Of a DNA stretch of 64,000 bases, positions 1 to 9,783 are shown piece after piece (the stretch's first letter is position 1; every line of letters begins with the position of its first letter). The notes beneath the pieces are model-generated. The model ran no database searches. It was not told the origin of the DNA and was given only the letters and a program-made list of their open reading frames with translations. The stretch comes from Saccharibacillus nicotianae. GTDB taxonomy: Bacteria > Bacillota > Bacilli > Paenibacillales > Paenibacillaceae. A program made the translations under genes and the position numbers. The stretch lies in NCBI RefSeq assembly GCF_042681745.1, contig NZ_JBHUGF010000010.1:558001-622000 (forward strand). The letters are read 5' to 3'.

Positions 1-1111
1 CTGGGTACGTAATCTGTTGCGGTTTAGCTTTTATCAAATCTACTATCTGGATCGGATTCCTGCTCATGCGGCTGTGAACGAAGCGGTCAATATTGCGAAG
101 CGTCGAGGACATCAAGGCATATCGGGTATGGTGAACGGAGTTTTGCGTAATGTGATTCGTCGCCGGGAAGAATTGGTGATTCCACAAGATTTGCCACCAG
201 CGAAAAGAATAGCATTGCAACATTCATTCCCTGAATGGATGGTAGCACGTTGGATCAAGCAATATGATGAAACAACGGCTGAACAAATCTGTATGTCCAA
301 TAACGAAGCGCCATCGGTAAGTATCCGTGTGAATACGCATCGCACTTCCCGTACCGCAATGTTGGAATTGCTAGAGAGTGAAGGTTACAATGTAGAAGTG
401 TCTCCATTATCTCCAGATGGTATTCTGGTGCATGGTGGCGGGAATATGGCGTTAACATCATGGTATCAAGAAGGATTAATCTCGGTGCAAGATGAGAGTT
501 CGATGCTTGTTGCTGAAGCGGTACAAGCGAAGTCTGGTATGAATGTACTTGATTGTTGCGCGGCTCCAGGGGGCAAAAGTGTACATTTAGCTGAGAAAAT
601 GAATAATAGTGGTCATATTATTGCCAATGATATTCATGAACATAAGCGCCAGTTAGTGGATGATCAAGCAGAACGTTTGCAATTATCGATTATTGAAACA
701 ACTGTTGGAGATGCATTAACATTAACAGAACGCTATCCTGCGGGTTCTTTTGATCGAATCTTGTTAGATGCTCCATGTTCAGGTCTGGGCGTTATTCGTC
801 GGAAACCTGATCTGAAATGGAATAAAAGTATTGCTGATATCAAAGAAATCGTACAATTACAACAACAATTGTTACAAAATATCTCTACATTGCTCAAGCC
901 AGATGGTATTATGGTCTACAGCACATGTACGATTGAACGTAGCGAAAATGAAGCGATTGTAGAATCTTTTTTACACCAAAATAAGCAATTTGAATTGGTT
1001 CCTTTTGCACCGGTAAGCACCAATCATGCCAAAACCGGAATTCAAATTTTACCGCAAGACTTTTATTCGGATGGATTTTATATTGCTGCATTACGTAAAA
1101 TTAGTATGTAA
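1..1111 (+). CDS. rsmB: 16S rRNA m5C967 methyltransferase RsmB (5' truncated by window)
   Basis: SAM-dependent enzyme that methylates C967 of 16S rRNA. The reading frame is open to the first bases of the window (frame from base 2), so the N-terminal part of the NusB-like RNA-binding domain lies outside; the TTG at 17 is not the true start. The visible part includes the end of the NusB-like domain (DRIPAHAAVNEAV), the SAM-binding motif I region (LDCCAAPGGKS), motif IV DAPCSGLGVIRR and motif VI YSTCT with the catalytic cysteines expected of the RsmB/RsmF family. Followed by rlmN and the stp-prkC pair, the order usual in Bacillales. Identification is secure. Confidence 0.95.
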   Translation, partial: WVRNLLRFSFYQIYYLDRIPAHAAVNEAVNIAKRRGHQGISGMVNGVLRNVIRRREELVIPQDLPPAKRIALQHSFPEWMVARWIKQYDETTAEQICMSNNEAPSVSIRVNTHRTSRTAMLELLESEGYNVEVSPLSPDGILVHGGGNMALTSWYQEGLISVQDESSMLVAEAVQAKSGMNVLDCCAAPGGKSVHLAEKMNNSGHIIANDIHEHKRQLVDDQAERLQLSIIETTVGDALTLTERYPAGSFDRILLDAPCSGLGVIRRKPDLKWNKSIADIKEIVQLQQQLLQNISTLLKPDGIMVYSTCTIERSENEAIVESFLHQNKQFELVPFAPVSTNHAKTGIQILPQDFYSDGFYIAALRKISM

Positions 1112-1145
1112 TCTGCTTTATTTTTATCTTTTGGATAGATACTAT

Positions 1146-1200
1146 AAAAGTGGCTTGTTACTTATGGAGAGCATGTTTATCCTGAGTAAAGCCACTTTTG
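1146..1200 (+). terminator. Probable terminator after rsmB
   Basis: 11-bp perfect stem AAAAGTGGCTT (1146-1156) with AAGCCACTTTT (1189-1199) around a loop of about 32 nt, but only a short T run follows. Probably a weak terminator separating rsmB from rlmN. Confidence 0.5.
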
Positions 1201-1402
1201 CTGTGTTTAGGAATAAATGCTAATCTATAATCAACCGATAACAGAAATATAGTAACAAATAGTAACGATATCTTAATGAACAGACCCTTTAGGGTTTGAT
1301 TGTTTTATGCTAGAATAGTAAGGATGAAATTCAATGTTGACCGTCATATGATCTGTTGTATCAAAAAATGAAAAGAATTTGAGAATAGGTGTGATAATTG
1401 TA

Positions 1403-2449
1403 ATGAAACCTTTTATATATGATTATGCTTTGGAAGATCTACAGAACTGGGCAAAGGAAAATAATGAACCTGCTTTCCGCGCAGGACAAATTTTTGACTG
1501 GCTGTATGTGAAGCGTGTGACTTCGTTTGAGGAAATGACTAACCTTTCCAAGGAACTTCGCGCTAAACTAGACGACCAGTTTTCTTTTGTTCTATTGGAC
1601 GAGATTACTAAAATGCAGTCTAAAGATGGTACGGTTAAATTTTTGTTCGGTCTGCATGATGCTCATGCGATTGAGACTGTTATTATGCGTCACAACTACG
1701 GGAATAGTATCTGTGTAACAACACAGGTCGGTTGCCGTATCGGTTGTACATTCTGTGCATCTACATTGGGCGGACTCAAGCGTAATCTTACAGCAGGTGA
1801 GATTGTAGCTCAGGTTGTGCAAGCACAGAAGATTTTGGATGAAACGAATGAGCGTGTAAGCAGTATCGTAATTATGGGTTCAGGTGAACCGTTTGAGAAC
1901 TATGAAGCAACGATGACTTTTTTACGCATCATGATTCATGAAAAAGGTTTGAATATCGGACAACGTCATATCACTGTTTCTACAAGTGGAATTGTGCCGA
2001 ATATTTATAAATTTGCAGATGAAGATACACAGATCAATCTAGCGATTTCGATTCATGCACCGAACGATAAATTGCGTTCTAAATTGATGCCGGTTAACCG
2101 CCGTTTTCCTTTTGATGATGTAATGGAATCTCTTCGTTATTATTTAAACAAAACCGGTCGCCGGATTACGTTTGAATATGCGTTGATTGGTGGCGTTAAT
2201 GATCAACCTGAGCATGCAGAAGAATTAGCAGATGTTCTCAAAACAATGATGTGTCATGTCAATTTGATTCCTGTTAACTATGTTCCAGAACGTGATTATG
2301 TGCGTACCCCGCGCAAAGATATTTTTGAATTCCAGCGTATTTTATCTGACAAAGGTGTGAATGTAACGATTCGTCGTGAGCAAGGACACGATATCGCTGC
2401 GGCTTGTGGACAATTACGGGCGAAACACATGGAGTCGACTGCGAGGTGA
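1403..2449 (+). CDS. rlmN: 23S rRNA (A2503-C2) methyltransferase / tRNA A37 methyltransferase RlmN
   Basis: Radical-SAM methyltransferase that makes 2-methyladenosine at A2503 of 23S rRNA (and, in characterised members, A37 of some tRNAs). The radical-SAM CxxxCxxC motif is visible as CRIGCTFC at about residues 111-118, and the C-terminal part contains the conserved catalytic cysteine (AACGQLR). I chose the ATG at 1403 (348 aa) because AGGTG at 1387-1391 sits 11 nt upstream; the in-frame TTG at 1379 has no ribosome binding site. The stop codon overlaps the Shine-Dalgarno sequence of stp, so translation of the next gene is probably coupled. Confidence 0.95.
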   Translation: MKPFIYDYALEDLQNWAKENNEPAFRAGQIFDWLYVKRVTSFEEMTNLSKELRAKLDDQFSFVLLDEITKMQSKDGTVKFLFGLHDAHAIETVIMRHNYGNSICVTTQVGCRIGCTFCASTLGGLKRNLTAGEIVAQVVQAQKILDETNERVSSIVIMGSGEPFENYEATMTFLRIMIHEKGLNIGQRHITVSTSGIVPNIYKFADEDTQINLAISIHAPNDKLRSKLMPVNRRFPFDDVMESLRYYLNKTGRRITFEYALIGGVNDQPEHAEELADVLKTMMCHVNLIPVNYVPERDYVRTPRKDIFEFQRILSDKGVNVTIRREQGHDIAAACGQLRAKHMESTAR

Positions 2450-2455
2450 TCACAT

Positions 2456-3229
2456 TTGATTAGAACAGCGCAACATAGTGATAGGGGACACGTTCGACAA
2501 GTGAATGAAGATTCAGTATGGATCGGTTCAATTCAACAGGAATATACACTAGGTATAGTCGCAGATGGTATGGGCGGGCATCGTGCAGGTGATACAGCCA
2601 GTCAATTAGCTGTGCAGACCATTATAGGTGATCTGCAAGGTCTGGAAGCTGGTCTATCGCTGGAAGCTTGTCGTGCCGCTTTACATGATGCGATTTTACA
2701 TGCGAATAATGTTGTTTTTCATACTGCTCAAATGGACGACAGTTACCACAATATGGGAACGACTGTTGTAGCTGTATTGCTACGCGGTAATAGCGGCATT
2801 ATCGGTCATATCGGTGATAGCCGCGCTTATTTGGTAGGCGAAGAAGAATTACGTCTATTGACGCAAGATCATACACTGGTCAATGAATTGCTCAAAAATC
2901 ATCAGATTACACAAGAAGAAGCGGCTGTTCATCCGCGCCGTAATGTGTTAACACGTGCACTGGGTACAGATGCAGAGGTCGTTGTTGAAATAGACGATAT
3001 TCAGCTCAAAATCGGTGAAGTGCTTTTGCTATGTAGTGATGGATTAACAAATATGATTGGTAATCAGCAGATCGAAACGGTTGCGCTGGCAGGTATTCCA
3101 CTGGAAGAGCGTGCTAAGCACTTGGTGGCTTTGGCGCTTGAAGCTGGTGGCGAAGATAATATTACTGTTGCCCTTTTCGAAATGGATGACTCTACTGTAG
3201 AGTTGAGCACGAAGGGGTGGGAACAATGA
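2456..3229 (+). CDS. stp: PP2C-type serine/threonine phosphatase Stp/PrpC
   Basis: Mn-dependent protein phosphatase (257 aa) that reverses phosphorylation by the adjacent PASTA kinase. PPM-family motifs are present: N-terminal RGHVRQVNEDS, DGMGGHRAGD with metal-binding aspartate, GHIGDSRAYL, and C-terminal EDNITVAL. Start is TTG at 2456 with GAGGTGATC (2442-2450) in the correct position, and this Shine-Dalgarno overlaps the rlmN stop. The stop overlaps the kinase start (ATGA at 3226-3229), so phosphatase and kinase are translationally coupled. Confidence 0.95.
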   Translation: MIRTAQHSDRGHVRQVNEDSVWIGSIQQEYTLGIVADGMGGHRAGDTASQLAVQTIIGDLQGLEAGLSLEACRAALHDAILHANNVVFHTAQMDDSYHNMGTTVVAVLLRGNSGIIGHIGDSRAYLVGEEELRLLTQDHTLVNELLKNHQITQEEAAVHPRRNVLTRALGTDAEVVVEIDDIQLKIGEVLLLCSDGLTNMIGNQQIETVALAGIPLEERAKHLVALALEAGGEDNITVALFEMDDSTVELSTKGWEQ

Positions 3230-5403
3230 TCGGACATACGCTAGGCGGCCGTTATGAAGTCATCGAGGAAATCGGTGGTGGCGGTATGGCGCTTGTATAC
3301 AATGCGCGTGATGTGCTGCTTAATCGTCATGTTGCCATCAAAGTTTTGCGCCAGCAATTTGTATATGATGAAGAATTTATTCGCCGTTTCCGTCGTGAAG
3401 CTCAGTCGGCGGCATCCTTATCACATCCTAATGTGGTTAGCATCTATGATGTTGGACAGGAAGGCGATATTCACTATATCGTGATGGAATATGTACAAGG
3501 TTACAATTTAAATGAAGTGATCAAAGAACGTGCTCCTTTGCCTGTAGATGAAGCGATTCGAATCGCTTCTCAGATTTGCGACGCACTTGATCATGCGCAT
3601 CATAATCAGATTATTCACCGCGATATCAAACCACATAATATTTTGATCGGTCGTAATGGACGGGTAAAAGTAACCGATTTTGGTATTGCTCGTGCGGTGA
3701 CGTCTACCACAATTACACAAACAGGTTCTGTTGTCGGTTCAGTGCATTATTTTTCGCCTGAACATGCCAAAGGTGTAGCTACAGGTGAGAAGTCTGATTT
3801 GTATTCACTTGGAATCGTATTGTATCAAATGCTGACTGGGCGACTTCCTTTTCTTGGTGAAAGCCCGATTAGTGTAGCACTCAAGCATTTACAAGATGAA
3901 TTTGAAGAACCGCGGTTAATTAATCCGTTGATTCCGCAAAGTGTAGAAAATATTATTTTGAAGTCAATGCGTAAAAGCCCTTCAGAACGATACAATTCTG
4001 CTCATGAAATGTTACAAGATCTGGATACATGTCTATTGCCAGAACGTCGTAGCGAAACGAAAGTATATTTTCCAACTGTAGACGATGAAGAACAGACACG
4101 CGTGATATCGGCGATTCGCCCGACTTCGATTCCTGTAGGGGATGATGATCGTAAGTCTGATCGTGAAATGTCACGATCTTCTGCACCTGCGAAGCAACAG
4201 CGCAAATGGGTAAAACCGACGATCTGGATTTCGGCAGTTGTGGTATTACTAGCATTAATGACGATAGCCACGATGTATATTCGTTCTACGTTAGAAGTAG
4301 CAGATGTGGCTGTACCGAATCTGATTAACCAGACACAGGATAATGCCAAAAAGTTAGTCAATGCTCAAGGATTAGAGATTGGGCAGGTTAGCAGTGAGTA
4401 CAAAGAAGGACAGCCGGCGGGTATTGTTATCGCCCAAAGTAAAGATGCCGGAACGATGGTTAAAGAAGGCGCTCTGATTGATATTACGGTCACCGCTGAA
4501 AAAGAACTATCCAAAATGCCCGATCTGAATGCCAAAACGTATGAAGATGCACGTAAGTTGTTGCTAGCAGAAGGATTTAAAGAAGATCAGATAACACGTG
4601 TTGATGAAAATAATGACAATGTTGATAGTGGAACTGTATTTGATCAGACACCTGGAGCGAATGCAGATGTTGATCCAGCAACCACAACAGTTACTGTGAC
4701 TGTAAGTAAAGGAACAGCTACTGCTTCTGTACCTGATCTCACAGGAATGGGTCAGTCTGATGCTCAAGCCAAATTATCTTCAAGTGGATTTACTGTAGGA
4801 GATGTAGGACAAGAAACCAGTTATACAGTAGCTACTGGTAAAGTGACTCGTCAAAATCCTGCTGCTGGTAATTCGTTGAGCAAAGGAAGTAAAGTATCAT
4901 TCTGGGTGAGTTCTGGATATCCACCAGAAGCATTTGATTTTACGTATTCTGTATCTATTCCGCCAGCAACAGCAGGCAAATCTAGCAAAATCAATATCAA
5001 ATACACCGATGCTACAGGTGAAAATAAAGATTGGGGTACCAAAACAATCAATTCACGTCAGTCTCTTAAAGTGAATATGGTGTTAGGCCCTAATCGTGAT
5101 GGTGCTGTATCGATCTATCGTGATGGCGAATTTATCGATACGTATGCGATTGGATATAATGAAGCGAAGCAAGGCAGTGTACAGGAAACAGTTATCGAAC
5201 CAGATGCTCCTGTTGAAGTTCCACCTGTTGATAATGGTGGCAATACAGGCGGTACAGGAACAGGGACGGATGATCCTGCGGTAGACCCACCAGCAGACGG
5301 TCAAGGAACCACACCAACAGATCCAGCAACAGATGGAACTACACCGACCGATCCGACAACAGAAGAAGGATCAACAGATGGTGGAACTACCAGTACACCG
5401 TAA
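3226..5403 (+). CDS. prkC: PASTA-domain serine/threonine protein kinase PrkC
   Basis: Membrane kinase that senses peptidoglycan fragments or lipid II through extracellular PASTA repeats (725 aa). Kinase domain about residues 11-270 with glycine loop GGGGMALVY, catalytic HRDIKPHN (H131) and DFG (151); juxtamembrane acidic linker; one transmembrane segment about 333-355; three PASTA repeats from about 362 to 568; then a beta-rich domain and a Thr/Pro/Asp-rich tail of about 60 residues that may be wall-spanning. Start ATG 3226 has AAGGGGTGG (3212-3220) upstream and overlaps the stp stop; the upstream in-frame GTG at 3217 falls inside that Shine-Dalgarno. The low-complexity tail is longer than in Bacillus subtilis PrkC. 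Confidence 0.95.
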   Translation: MIGHTLGGRYEVIEEIGGGGMALVYNARDVLLNRHVAIKVLRQQFVYDEEFIRRFRREAQSAASLSHPNVVSIYDVGQEGDIHYIVMEYVQGYNLNEVIKERAPLPVDEAIRIASQICDALDHAHHNQIIHRDIKPHNILIGRNGRVKVTDFGIARAVTSTTITQTGSVVGSVHYFSPEHAKGVATGEKSDLYSLGIVLYQMLTGRLPFLGESPISVALKHLQDEFEEPRLINPLIPQSVENIILKSMRKSPSERYNSAHEMLQDLDTCLLPERRSETKVYFPTVDDEEQTRVISAIRPTSIPVGDDDRKSDREMSRSSAPAKQQRKWVKPTIWISAVVVLLALMTIATMYIRSTLEVADVAVPNLINQTQDNAKKLVNAQGLEIGQVSSEYKEGQPAGIVIAQSKDAGTMVKEGALIDITVTAEKELSKMPDLNAKTYEDARKLLLAEGFKEDQITRVDENNDNVDSGTVFDQTPGANADVDPATTTVTVTVSKGTATASVPDLTGMGQSDAQAKLSSSGFTVGDVGQETSYTVATGKVTRQNPAAGNSLSKGSKVSFWVSSGYPPEAFDFTYSVSIPPATAGKSSKINIKYTDATGENKDWGTKTINSRQSLKVNMVLGPNRDGAVSIYRDGEFIDTYAIGYNEAKQGSVQETVIEPDAPVEVPPVDNGGNTGGTGTGTDDPAVDPPADGQGTTPTDPATDGTTPTDPTTEEGSTDGGTTSTP

Positions 5404-5478
5404 TTGAGTTCTACTTTATCAAAAAGCAATAATCAGAACAGATAGAAATAAGCTTTATCTATGAAGGGACGGAATCAC

Positions 5479-6408
5479 ATGCTACAAGGCTTAATCGTCA
5501 AAGCTTTAAGCGGCTACTACTATGTGCAACAACAAGCCGATGATATAGCCTCGGGCGGGGATCACCGGCAAACAGTTCAGTGTCGTGGACGCGGTATTCT
5601 TAAAAAAAAAGGAATCTCACCGTTAGTTGGCGATCAAGTTCTATATTCGTTAACTGAAAATGGAGAAGGCACAGTGGAAGAATTATTACCTAGAAAAACA
5701 GAATTGATTCGTCCACCTGTTGCTAATATTGAGCAAGCTGTTCTTCTTTTTTCAGTCAAAGAACCTGATTTGAGTCTGCATTTGTTAGATAAATTTCTAG
5801 TTCATGTGGAAGATGCGAATTTAGAACCTTTGATTTGTTTTAGTAAAATGGATCTGATCGATCCAGAAGACACTCAAACATTGACTGAAGTAGAGCAAGC
5901 ACGTCAATTGTATGAACAAATTGGTTATAAAGTGATTTTAACCAGTGCTGAAGATGGTTCTGGTACTGCAACGATTCGTGCCGAATTATCGAATCGAATT
6001 AGTATGTTTGCAGGACAATCGGGGGTGGGTAAATCTTCTTTACTGAATGCGATTATTCCTGGAAGTACAATCAACACCAGTGAGATCAGTATGCGACTTG
6101 GACGTGGACGGCATACGACACGCCATGTCGAGCTGATTGAGCTTGATGGTGGCGGTTATGTAGCAGATACTCCCGGATTCAGTCAAATGAACTTTACACA
6201 GCTCGGTGTGGACTTAGAAGACTTGGGATCATGCTTTCGCGAGTTCAACGAATACTCGGACGGGTGTAAGTTCCGTGGATGTACTCATTTGCATGAACCC
6301 GGCTGTAAAGTAACCGAAGCTTTAGCAAAAGGTGAAATCGCAGAAAGTCGCTATAAACACTATCAATTATTTTATCAAGAAATGAAAGACGAAAAACGGA
6401 GGTATTGA
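5479..6408 (+). CDS. rsgA: Ribosome small-subunit maturation GTPase RsgA
   Basis: Circularly permuted GTPase that checks late 30S maturation. OB-fold first (GLIVKALSGYYYV), then permuted G motifs: G4-like FSKMD, G1 GQSGVGKSS at about 179, G3 DTPG, and a C-terminal zinc knuckle DGCKFRGCTH...PGC. I prefer the ATG at 5479 (309 aa), which has AAGGGACGG at 5464-5472 and begins exactly at the family's usual N-terminus; the ATG at 5461 lies upstream of that Shine-Dalgarno. Ends 3 nt before rpe, so the two are co-transcribed, as in Bacillus. Confidence 0.95.
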   Translation: MLQGLIVKALSGYYYVQQQADDIASGGDHRQTVQCRGRGILKKKGISPLVGDQVLYSLTENGEGTVEELLPRKTELIRPPVANIEQAVLLFSVKEPDLSLHLLDKFLVHVEDANLEPLICFSKMDLIDPEDTQTLTEVEQARQLYEQIGYKVILTSAEDGSGTATIRAELSNRISMFAGQSGVGKSSLLNAIIPGSTINTSEISMRLGRGRHTTRHVELIELDGGGYVADTPGFSQMNFTQLGVDLEDLGSCFREFNEYSDGCKFRGCTHLHEPGCKVTEALAKGEIAESRYKHYQLFYQEMKDEKRRY

Positions 6409-6411
6409 ACT

Positions 6412-7074
6412 ATGAATTCTATCAAAATCGCGCCTTCGATCTTGTCAGCCGACTTCGCCAAATTAGGTGCAGAAATCGCAGAAATAGAACGCAGTGGTGC
6501 AGACTGGTTACATGTCGATGTAATGGATGGACATTTTGTACCTAACATCACATTTGGTGCTCCTGTATTACAGGCTGTTGCTCCACATACAGGACTATTC
6601 GTAGATGTTCATCTTATGATCGAAAATCCAGAAAATTATATTGCTGATTTTGTTAAAGCAGGCGCACATATGATTACGGTACATGCAGAAGCATGTGTAC
6701 ATTTACATCGTGTCATTCATTTGATCAAAGAACATGGTGTCAAAGCAGGAGTAGCTTTGAATCCTGCAACGCCTATCTCTGCGATAGAAGAAGTATTGGA
6801 TGATTTGGATATGGTGCTTGTTATGACTGTAAATCCGGGATTCGGAGGACAAGCATTTATCCCACGTATGGTGGATAAAGTCAAACAACTACGTGATTGG
6901 GCAAATGCTAAAGGTCATACTGCTTTTCATATCGAAGTGGATGGAGGCATCTCGGCAACAACTGCCAAATTAGTGGTAGATGCAGGTGCAGATGTATTGG
7001 TAGCAGGAAGTGCGATATTTGGAGCGCCTGATCGTGCCAAAGCGATTCAAAGTATTCGAGATAGTCTGAACTAA
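6412..7074 (+). CDS. rpe: Ribulose-phosphate 3-epimerase
   Basis: Cytosolic TIM-barrel enzyme of the pentose phosphate pathway interconverting ribulose-5-P and xylulose-5-P (220 aa). Family motifs: IAPSILSADF at the N-terminus, HVDVMDGHFVPN, HLMIENPENY, and VNPGFGGQ, with metal-ligand His/Asp residues in those motifs and the C-terminal VDGGI. Follows rsgA by 3 nt with GGAGG in the rsgA 3' end; a terminator follows at 7127. Confidence 0.97.
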   Translation: MNSIKIAPSILSADFAKLGAEIAEIERSGADWLHVDVMDGHFVPNITFGAPVLQAVAPHTGLFVDVHLMIENPENYIADFVKAGAHMITVHAEACVHLHRVIHLIKEHGVKAGVALNPATPISAIEEVLDDLDMVLVMTVNPGFGGQAFIPRMVDKVKQLRDWANAKGHTAFHIEVDGGISATTAKLVVDAGADVLVAGSAIFGAPDRAKAIQSIRDSLN

Positions 7075-7126
7075 ATCTTTCGTATTTCATATCAATTTAA
7101 AAGTATCGATCATACAAAAACTATAC

Positions 7127-7172
7127 AAAAACCAGTAATCATTATCACATAGATATGAATTACTGGTTTTTT
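7127..7172 (+). terminator. Intrinsic terminator of the rsmB-rpe block
   Basis: CCAGTAAT (7132-7139) pairs with ATTACTGG (7159-7166), flanked by an A run and followed by six Ts. Confidence 0.85.
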
Positions 7173-7249
7173 GGTATATATAAAATGAATCTTCAATGGT
7201 GATGACAAAGAAAATATGATAGCGAAGTAAAAATAGGTCATCCAGACAT

Positions 7250-7281
7250 CAAAAAAACATCCCTATCGCTAGAGATGCTTT
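7250..7281 (-). terminator. Intrinsic terminator of rpmB
   Basis: On the minus strand GCATCTCTA-GCGA-TAGGGATGT forms a 9-bp stem (with G-U pairs) followed by seven Ts, just downstream of rpmB. Confidence 0.8.
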
Positions 7282-7319
7282 TCATCATTACATATAATAC
7301 TTAATGTATTAGCCGTAAA

Positions 7320-7508
7320 TTATACGCGAGTCACTTTACCGGATTTCAAAGCACGGGTGCTGACATATACGCGTTTTGGTTTACCGTCTACCAAGATGCG
7401 AACTTTTTGAACGTTCACGCCCCAAGTACGACGATTGCGGTTATTAGCGTGAGAAACAGTATTACCACTACCAGGTTTTTTACCTGTTACATAACATTTG
7501 CGAGCCAT
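7320..7508 (-). CDS. rpmB: 50S ribosomal protein L28
   Basis: Ribosomal protein of the large subunit, 62 aa. Begins MARKCYVTGKKPGSGNT and ends in the usual basic RALKSGKVTRV. The ATG at 7508 is preceded on the minus strand by GGAGGTGTAACT, a near-ideal Shine-Dalgarno, so the upstream in-frame codons are not used. Transcribed against the neighbours, as is usual at this locus. No Cys-pair zinc ribbon is seen (only one Cys), suggesting the zinc-independent form. Confidence 0.97.
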   Translation of the reverse strand: MARKCYVTGKKPGSGNTVSHANNRNRRTWGVNVQKVRILVDGKPKRVYVSTRALKSGKVTRV

Positions 7509-7947
7509 AGTTACACCTCCTATTTCCAAAAAAACTGCATGAAAACAACACTTCTACCATATTAGCATAACGATTTGGCTATAGTCAACAGTGTCAAATA
7601 CTTTATTTATTTCTATGGTAGGTTATAGTACAATGTAAAATAGTTCGACGTCTATCTTTTTGTCGGATATTAAATGTAATTGAATTGATGATTTCAGAAG
7701 GTTGGAGAAGAAATCGTCTATTCCTTATACCTTCTTGCCTATTTTTGGTACTTGATACAAGGACAAGGTTCTAATTTATAGGTATGGTGGTAATGGATAG
7801 AGTGGCAACGATAGATGATAGTCTGTTATAGTCCATAGAAATACACCTATTGCTTTTCAACAAACTTAACTACAAATAAAAATGAATATCCTGACCGAAA
7901 TATGAACCGGCAGGATGTATAGGTATGATGAGGAAGGGGAATTTTCA
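7509..7947. other. Intergenic region rpmB-fakA; no gene seen
   Basis: About 440 bases between divergent genes. In Bacillus subtilis the Asp23-family gene yloU lies here; no such reading frame is present. A hairpin at 7888-7916 (ATCCTG-A-CCG with CGG-CAGGAT, 9 bp with one bulge) lies just upstream of the fakA ribosome binding site and could affect its access. Confidence 0.6.
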
Positions 7948-9756
7948 TTGAGTAAGCGTTTTTTAAATGGGACTGATTTCACCGCTATGGTGCTTGCTGG
8001 AGCAGAGCGATTGCAACAACATGCAGAACACGTCAATTCCCTCAATGTGTTTCCGGTACCTGATGGAGACACAGGAACCAATATGAATTTGACTATGACT
8101 GCGGGTGTAACCGAATTAAAACGTAATCATTCAGCAGTAATAGGCTCTACTGCAACAGTATTGTCTAAAGGATTATTAATGGGCGCACGCGGTAATTCTG
8201 GCGTTATTTTATCGCAATTATTCCGCGGATTTAGTCGTTCGGTAGCTTCTTATGAAGAATTAAATGCCAATCAATTTGCCGCAGCTCTTCAAAGTGGAGT
8301 GGAATCTGCGTACAAAGCTGTAGTCAAGCCAGTAGAAGGAACGATCTTAACCGTTGCCAAAGAAGCAGCCAAGCATGCATTATATTATTCACGTCGCACG
8401 ACTGATATTACCGAGTTGATGGGCGAAGTACTTAAACGTGCTCAAGAAACATTAGCACAGACTCAAGAAATGTTACCGATCCTCAAGCAGGTAGGCGTTG
8501 TCGACTCTGGTGGACAAGGATTAGTCTACATCTATGAAGGATTCTATAATTATTTGCAAAACGGTTATGAAGTGAATCAAGATCAAAAAGTAAATCAAGA
8601 TCAGGCAGATATCTATGCCAATATTGGAGAAAGTGTGCCTGTACATGGTTCTAGCGTCGCTTTGGATAAAGCGAAAGGATTAGCGACAACAACAGATCAT
8701 TCTGCTCAATCACGTATCGAAACGGAAGATATTGAGTTTTTATACGATATGGAGTTCTTTATCAATCGTCAGATCGGTGATATCAAAAATGCTCCTTTTC
8801 ATGAAGAATCTTTCCGTCAAGAGCTTTCGATCAATGGAGATTCGATTATTGTGATTGCAGATGATGAAGTCGTCAAAGTACATGTGCATTCCAAAGCACC
8901 TGGGGAAGTATTGAACTTGGCATTACGATATGGTGAAATTACACAGATTCATATTTTGAATATGCGTGAGCAACATCGTGATCTATTATCAGCAGGCTTG
9001 GATATTGCTCCATCTCCAGACGTATTTGCAGAAATGCCAACCCAACCTTTGACAGCTCAAGAAACAGCGACACCGCCTGCGGAAGAGGTAGCACCTTATG
9101 GCTTTATCGCAGTATCAGCAGGTGACGGTATCTCTGATATTTTCAAAAGTCTAGGTGTAGATGTGATCTTATCCGGTGGACAGACCATGAATCCAAGTAC
9201 AGAAGATTTTGTAAAAGCAGTTGAAAGTATGTCTGCTGATCATATCTTTATTTTGCCGAATAACTCTAATATTGTACTGGCGGCTCAACAAGCCAAAGAC
9301 TTATTAGAAGAAACGCATCATATCACTGTTATTCCGAGTAAAAGTATTCCACAGGGTATAGCGGCTGCTTTTGCTTTTCAGGAAGATGAAGAGGTCAGTG
9401 TCAATCAGAGCAATATGAATGAAGCTTTGCAACATGTGAAGTCCGGTCAAGTGACCAACGCTGTACGTGATACAGTGATTGAAGAGATGAATATTAAAGA
9501 AGGACAATATATCGGAATTTACAATTCCAAAATTGTAGCCGCTAGTGATCTTATGCTTACAACCTGTCAGCAACTATTGTCCAACATGATTGAAGAAGGG
9601 CAAGAAGTCGTCACCGTATTAGTAGGTAACGATGCAGATGATCAAGATACGACTGCTCTGATGGGCTGGCTTCAAGAAACATATCCTGATGCAGAGATTG
9701 AGATGCATGAAGGTGGTCAACCGGTTTACCATTATTTATTCTCGGTGGAATCTTGA
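7948..9756 (+). CDS. fakA: Fatty acid kinase FakA-like protein (DAK phosphatase/kinase family, YloV)
   Basis: Probable ATP-binding kinase subunit that phosphorylates fatty acids bound to FakB/DegV proteins for phospholipid synthesis. N-terminal DhaL-type domain with PDGDTGTNM, whose aspartates bind Mg-ADP in the family, and ARGNSGVILSQ; middle domain about residues 230-350; C-terminal FakB-like Rossmann region. 602 aa from TTG 7948, chosen because AGGAAGGGG (7931-7939) is 8 nt upstream; an ATG at 7915 lacks such a site. A DegV gene follows 27 nt downstream, which supports a FakA-FakB pairing. The enzymatic role is inferred from the family. Confidence 0.88.
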   Translation: MSKRFLNGTDFTAMVLAGAERLQQHAEHVNSLNVFPVPDGDTGTNMNLTMTAGVTELKRNHSAVIGSTATVLSKGLLMGARGNSGVILSQLFRGFSRSVASYEELNANQFAAALQSGVESAYKAVVKPVEGTILTVAKEAAKHALYYSRRTTDITELMGEVLKRAQETLAQTQEMLPILKQVGVVDSGGQGLVYIYEGFYNYLQNGYEVNQDQKVNQDQADIYANIGESVPVHGSSVALDKAKGLATTTDHSAQSRIETEDIEFLYDMEFFINRQIGDIKNAPFHEESFRQELSINGDSIIVIADDEVVKVHVHSKAPGEVLNLALRYGEITQIHILNMREQHRDLLSAGLDIAPSPDVFAEMPTQPLTAQETATPPAEEVAPYGFIAVSAGDGISDIFKSLGVDVILSGGQTMNPSTEDFVKAVESMSADHIFILPNNSNIVLAAQQAKDLLEETHHITVIPSKSIPQGIAAAFAFQEDEEVSVNQSNMNEALQHVKSGQVTNAVRDTVIEEMNIKEGQYIGIYNSKIVAASDLMLTTCQQLLSNMIEEGQEVVTVLVGNDADDQDTTALMGWLQETYPDAEIEMHEGGQPVYHYLFSVES

Positions 9757-9783
9757 GAATAGGAACGATAGGAGGGAGAAACG

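Noticed and set aside
7181..7215. Short frame starting ATGAATCTTCAATGG where spoVM would be expected
   Set aside because: Stops after five codons and shows no similarity to SpoVM.
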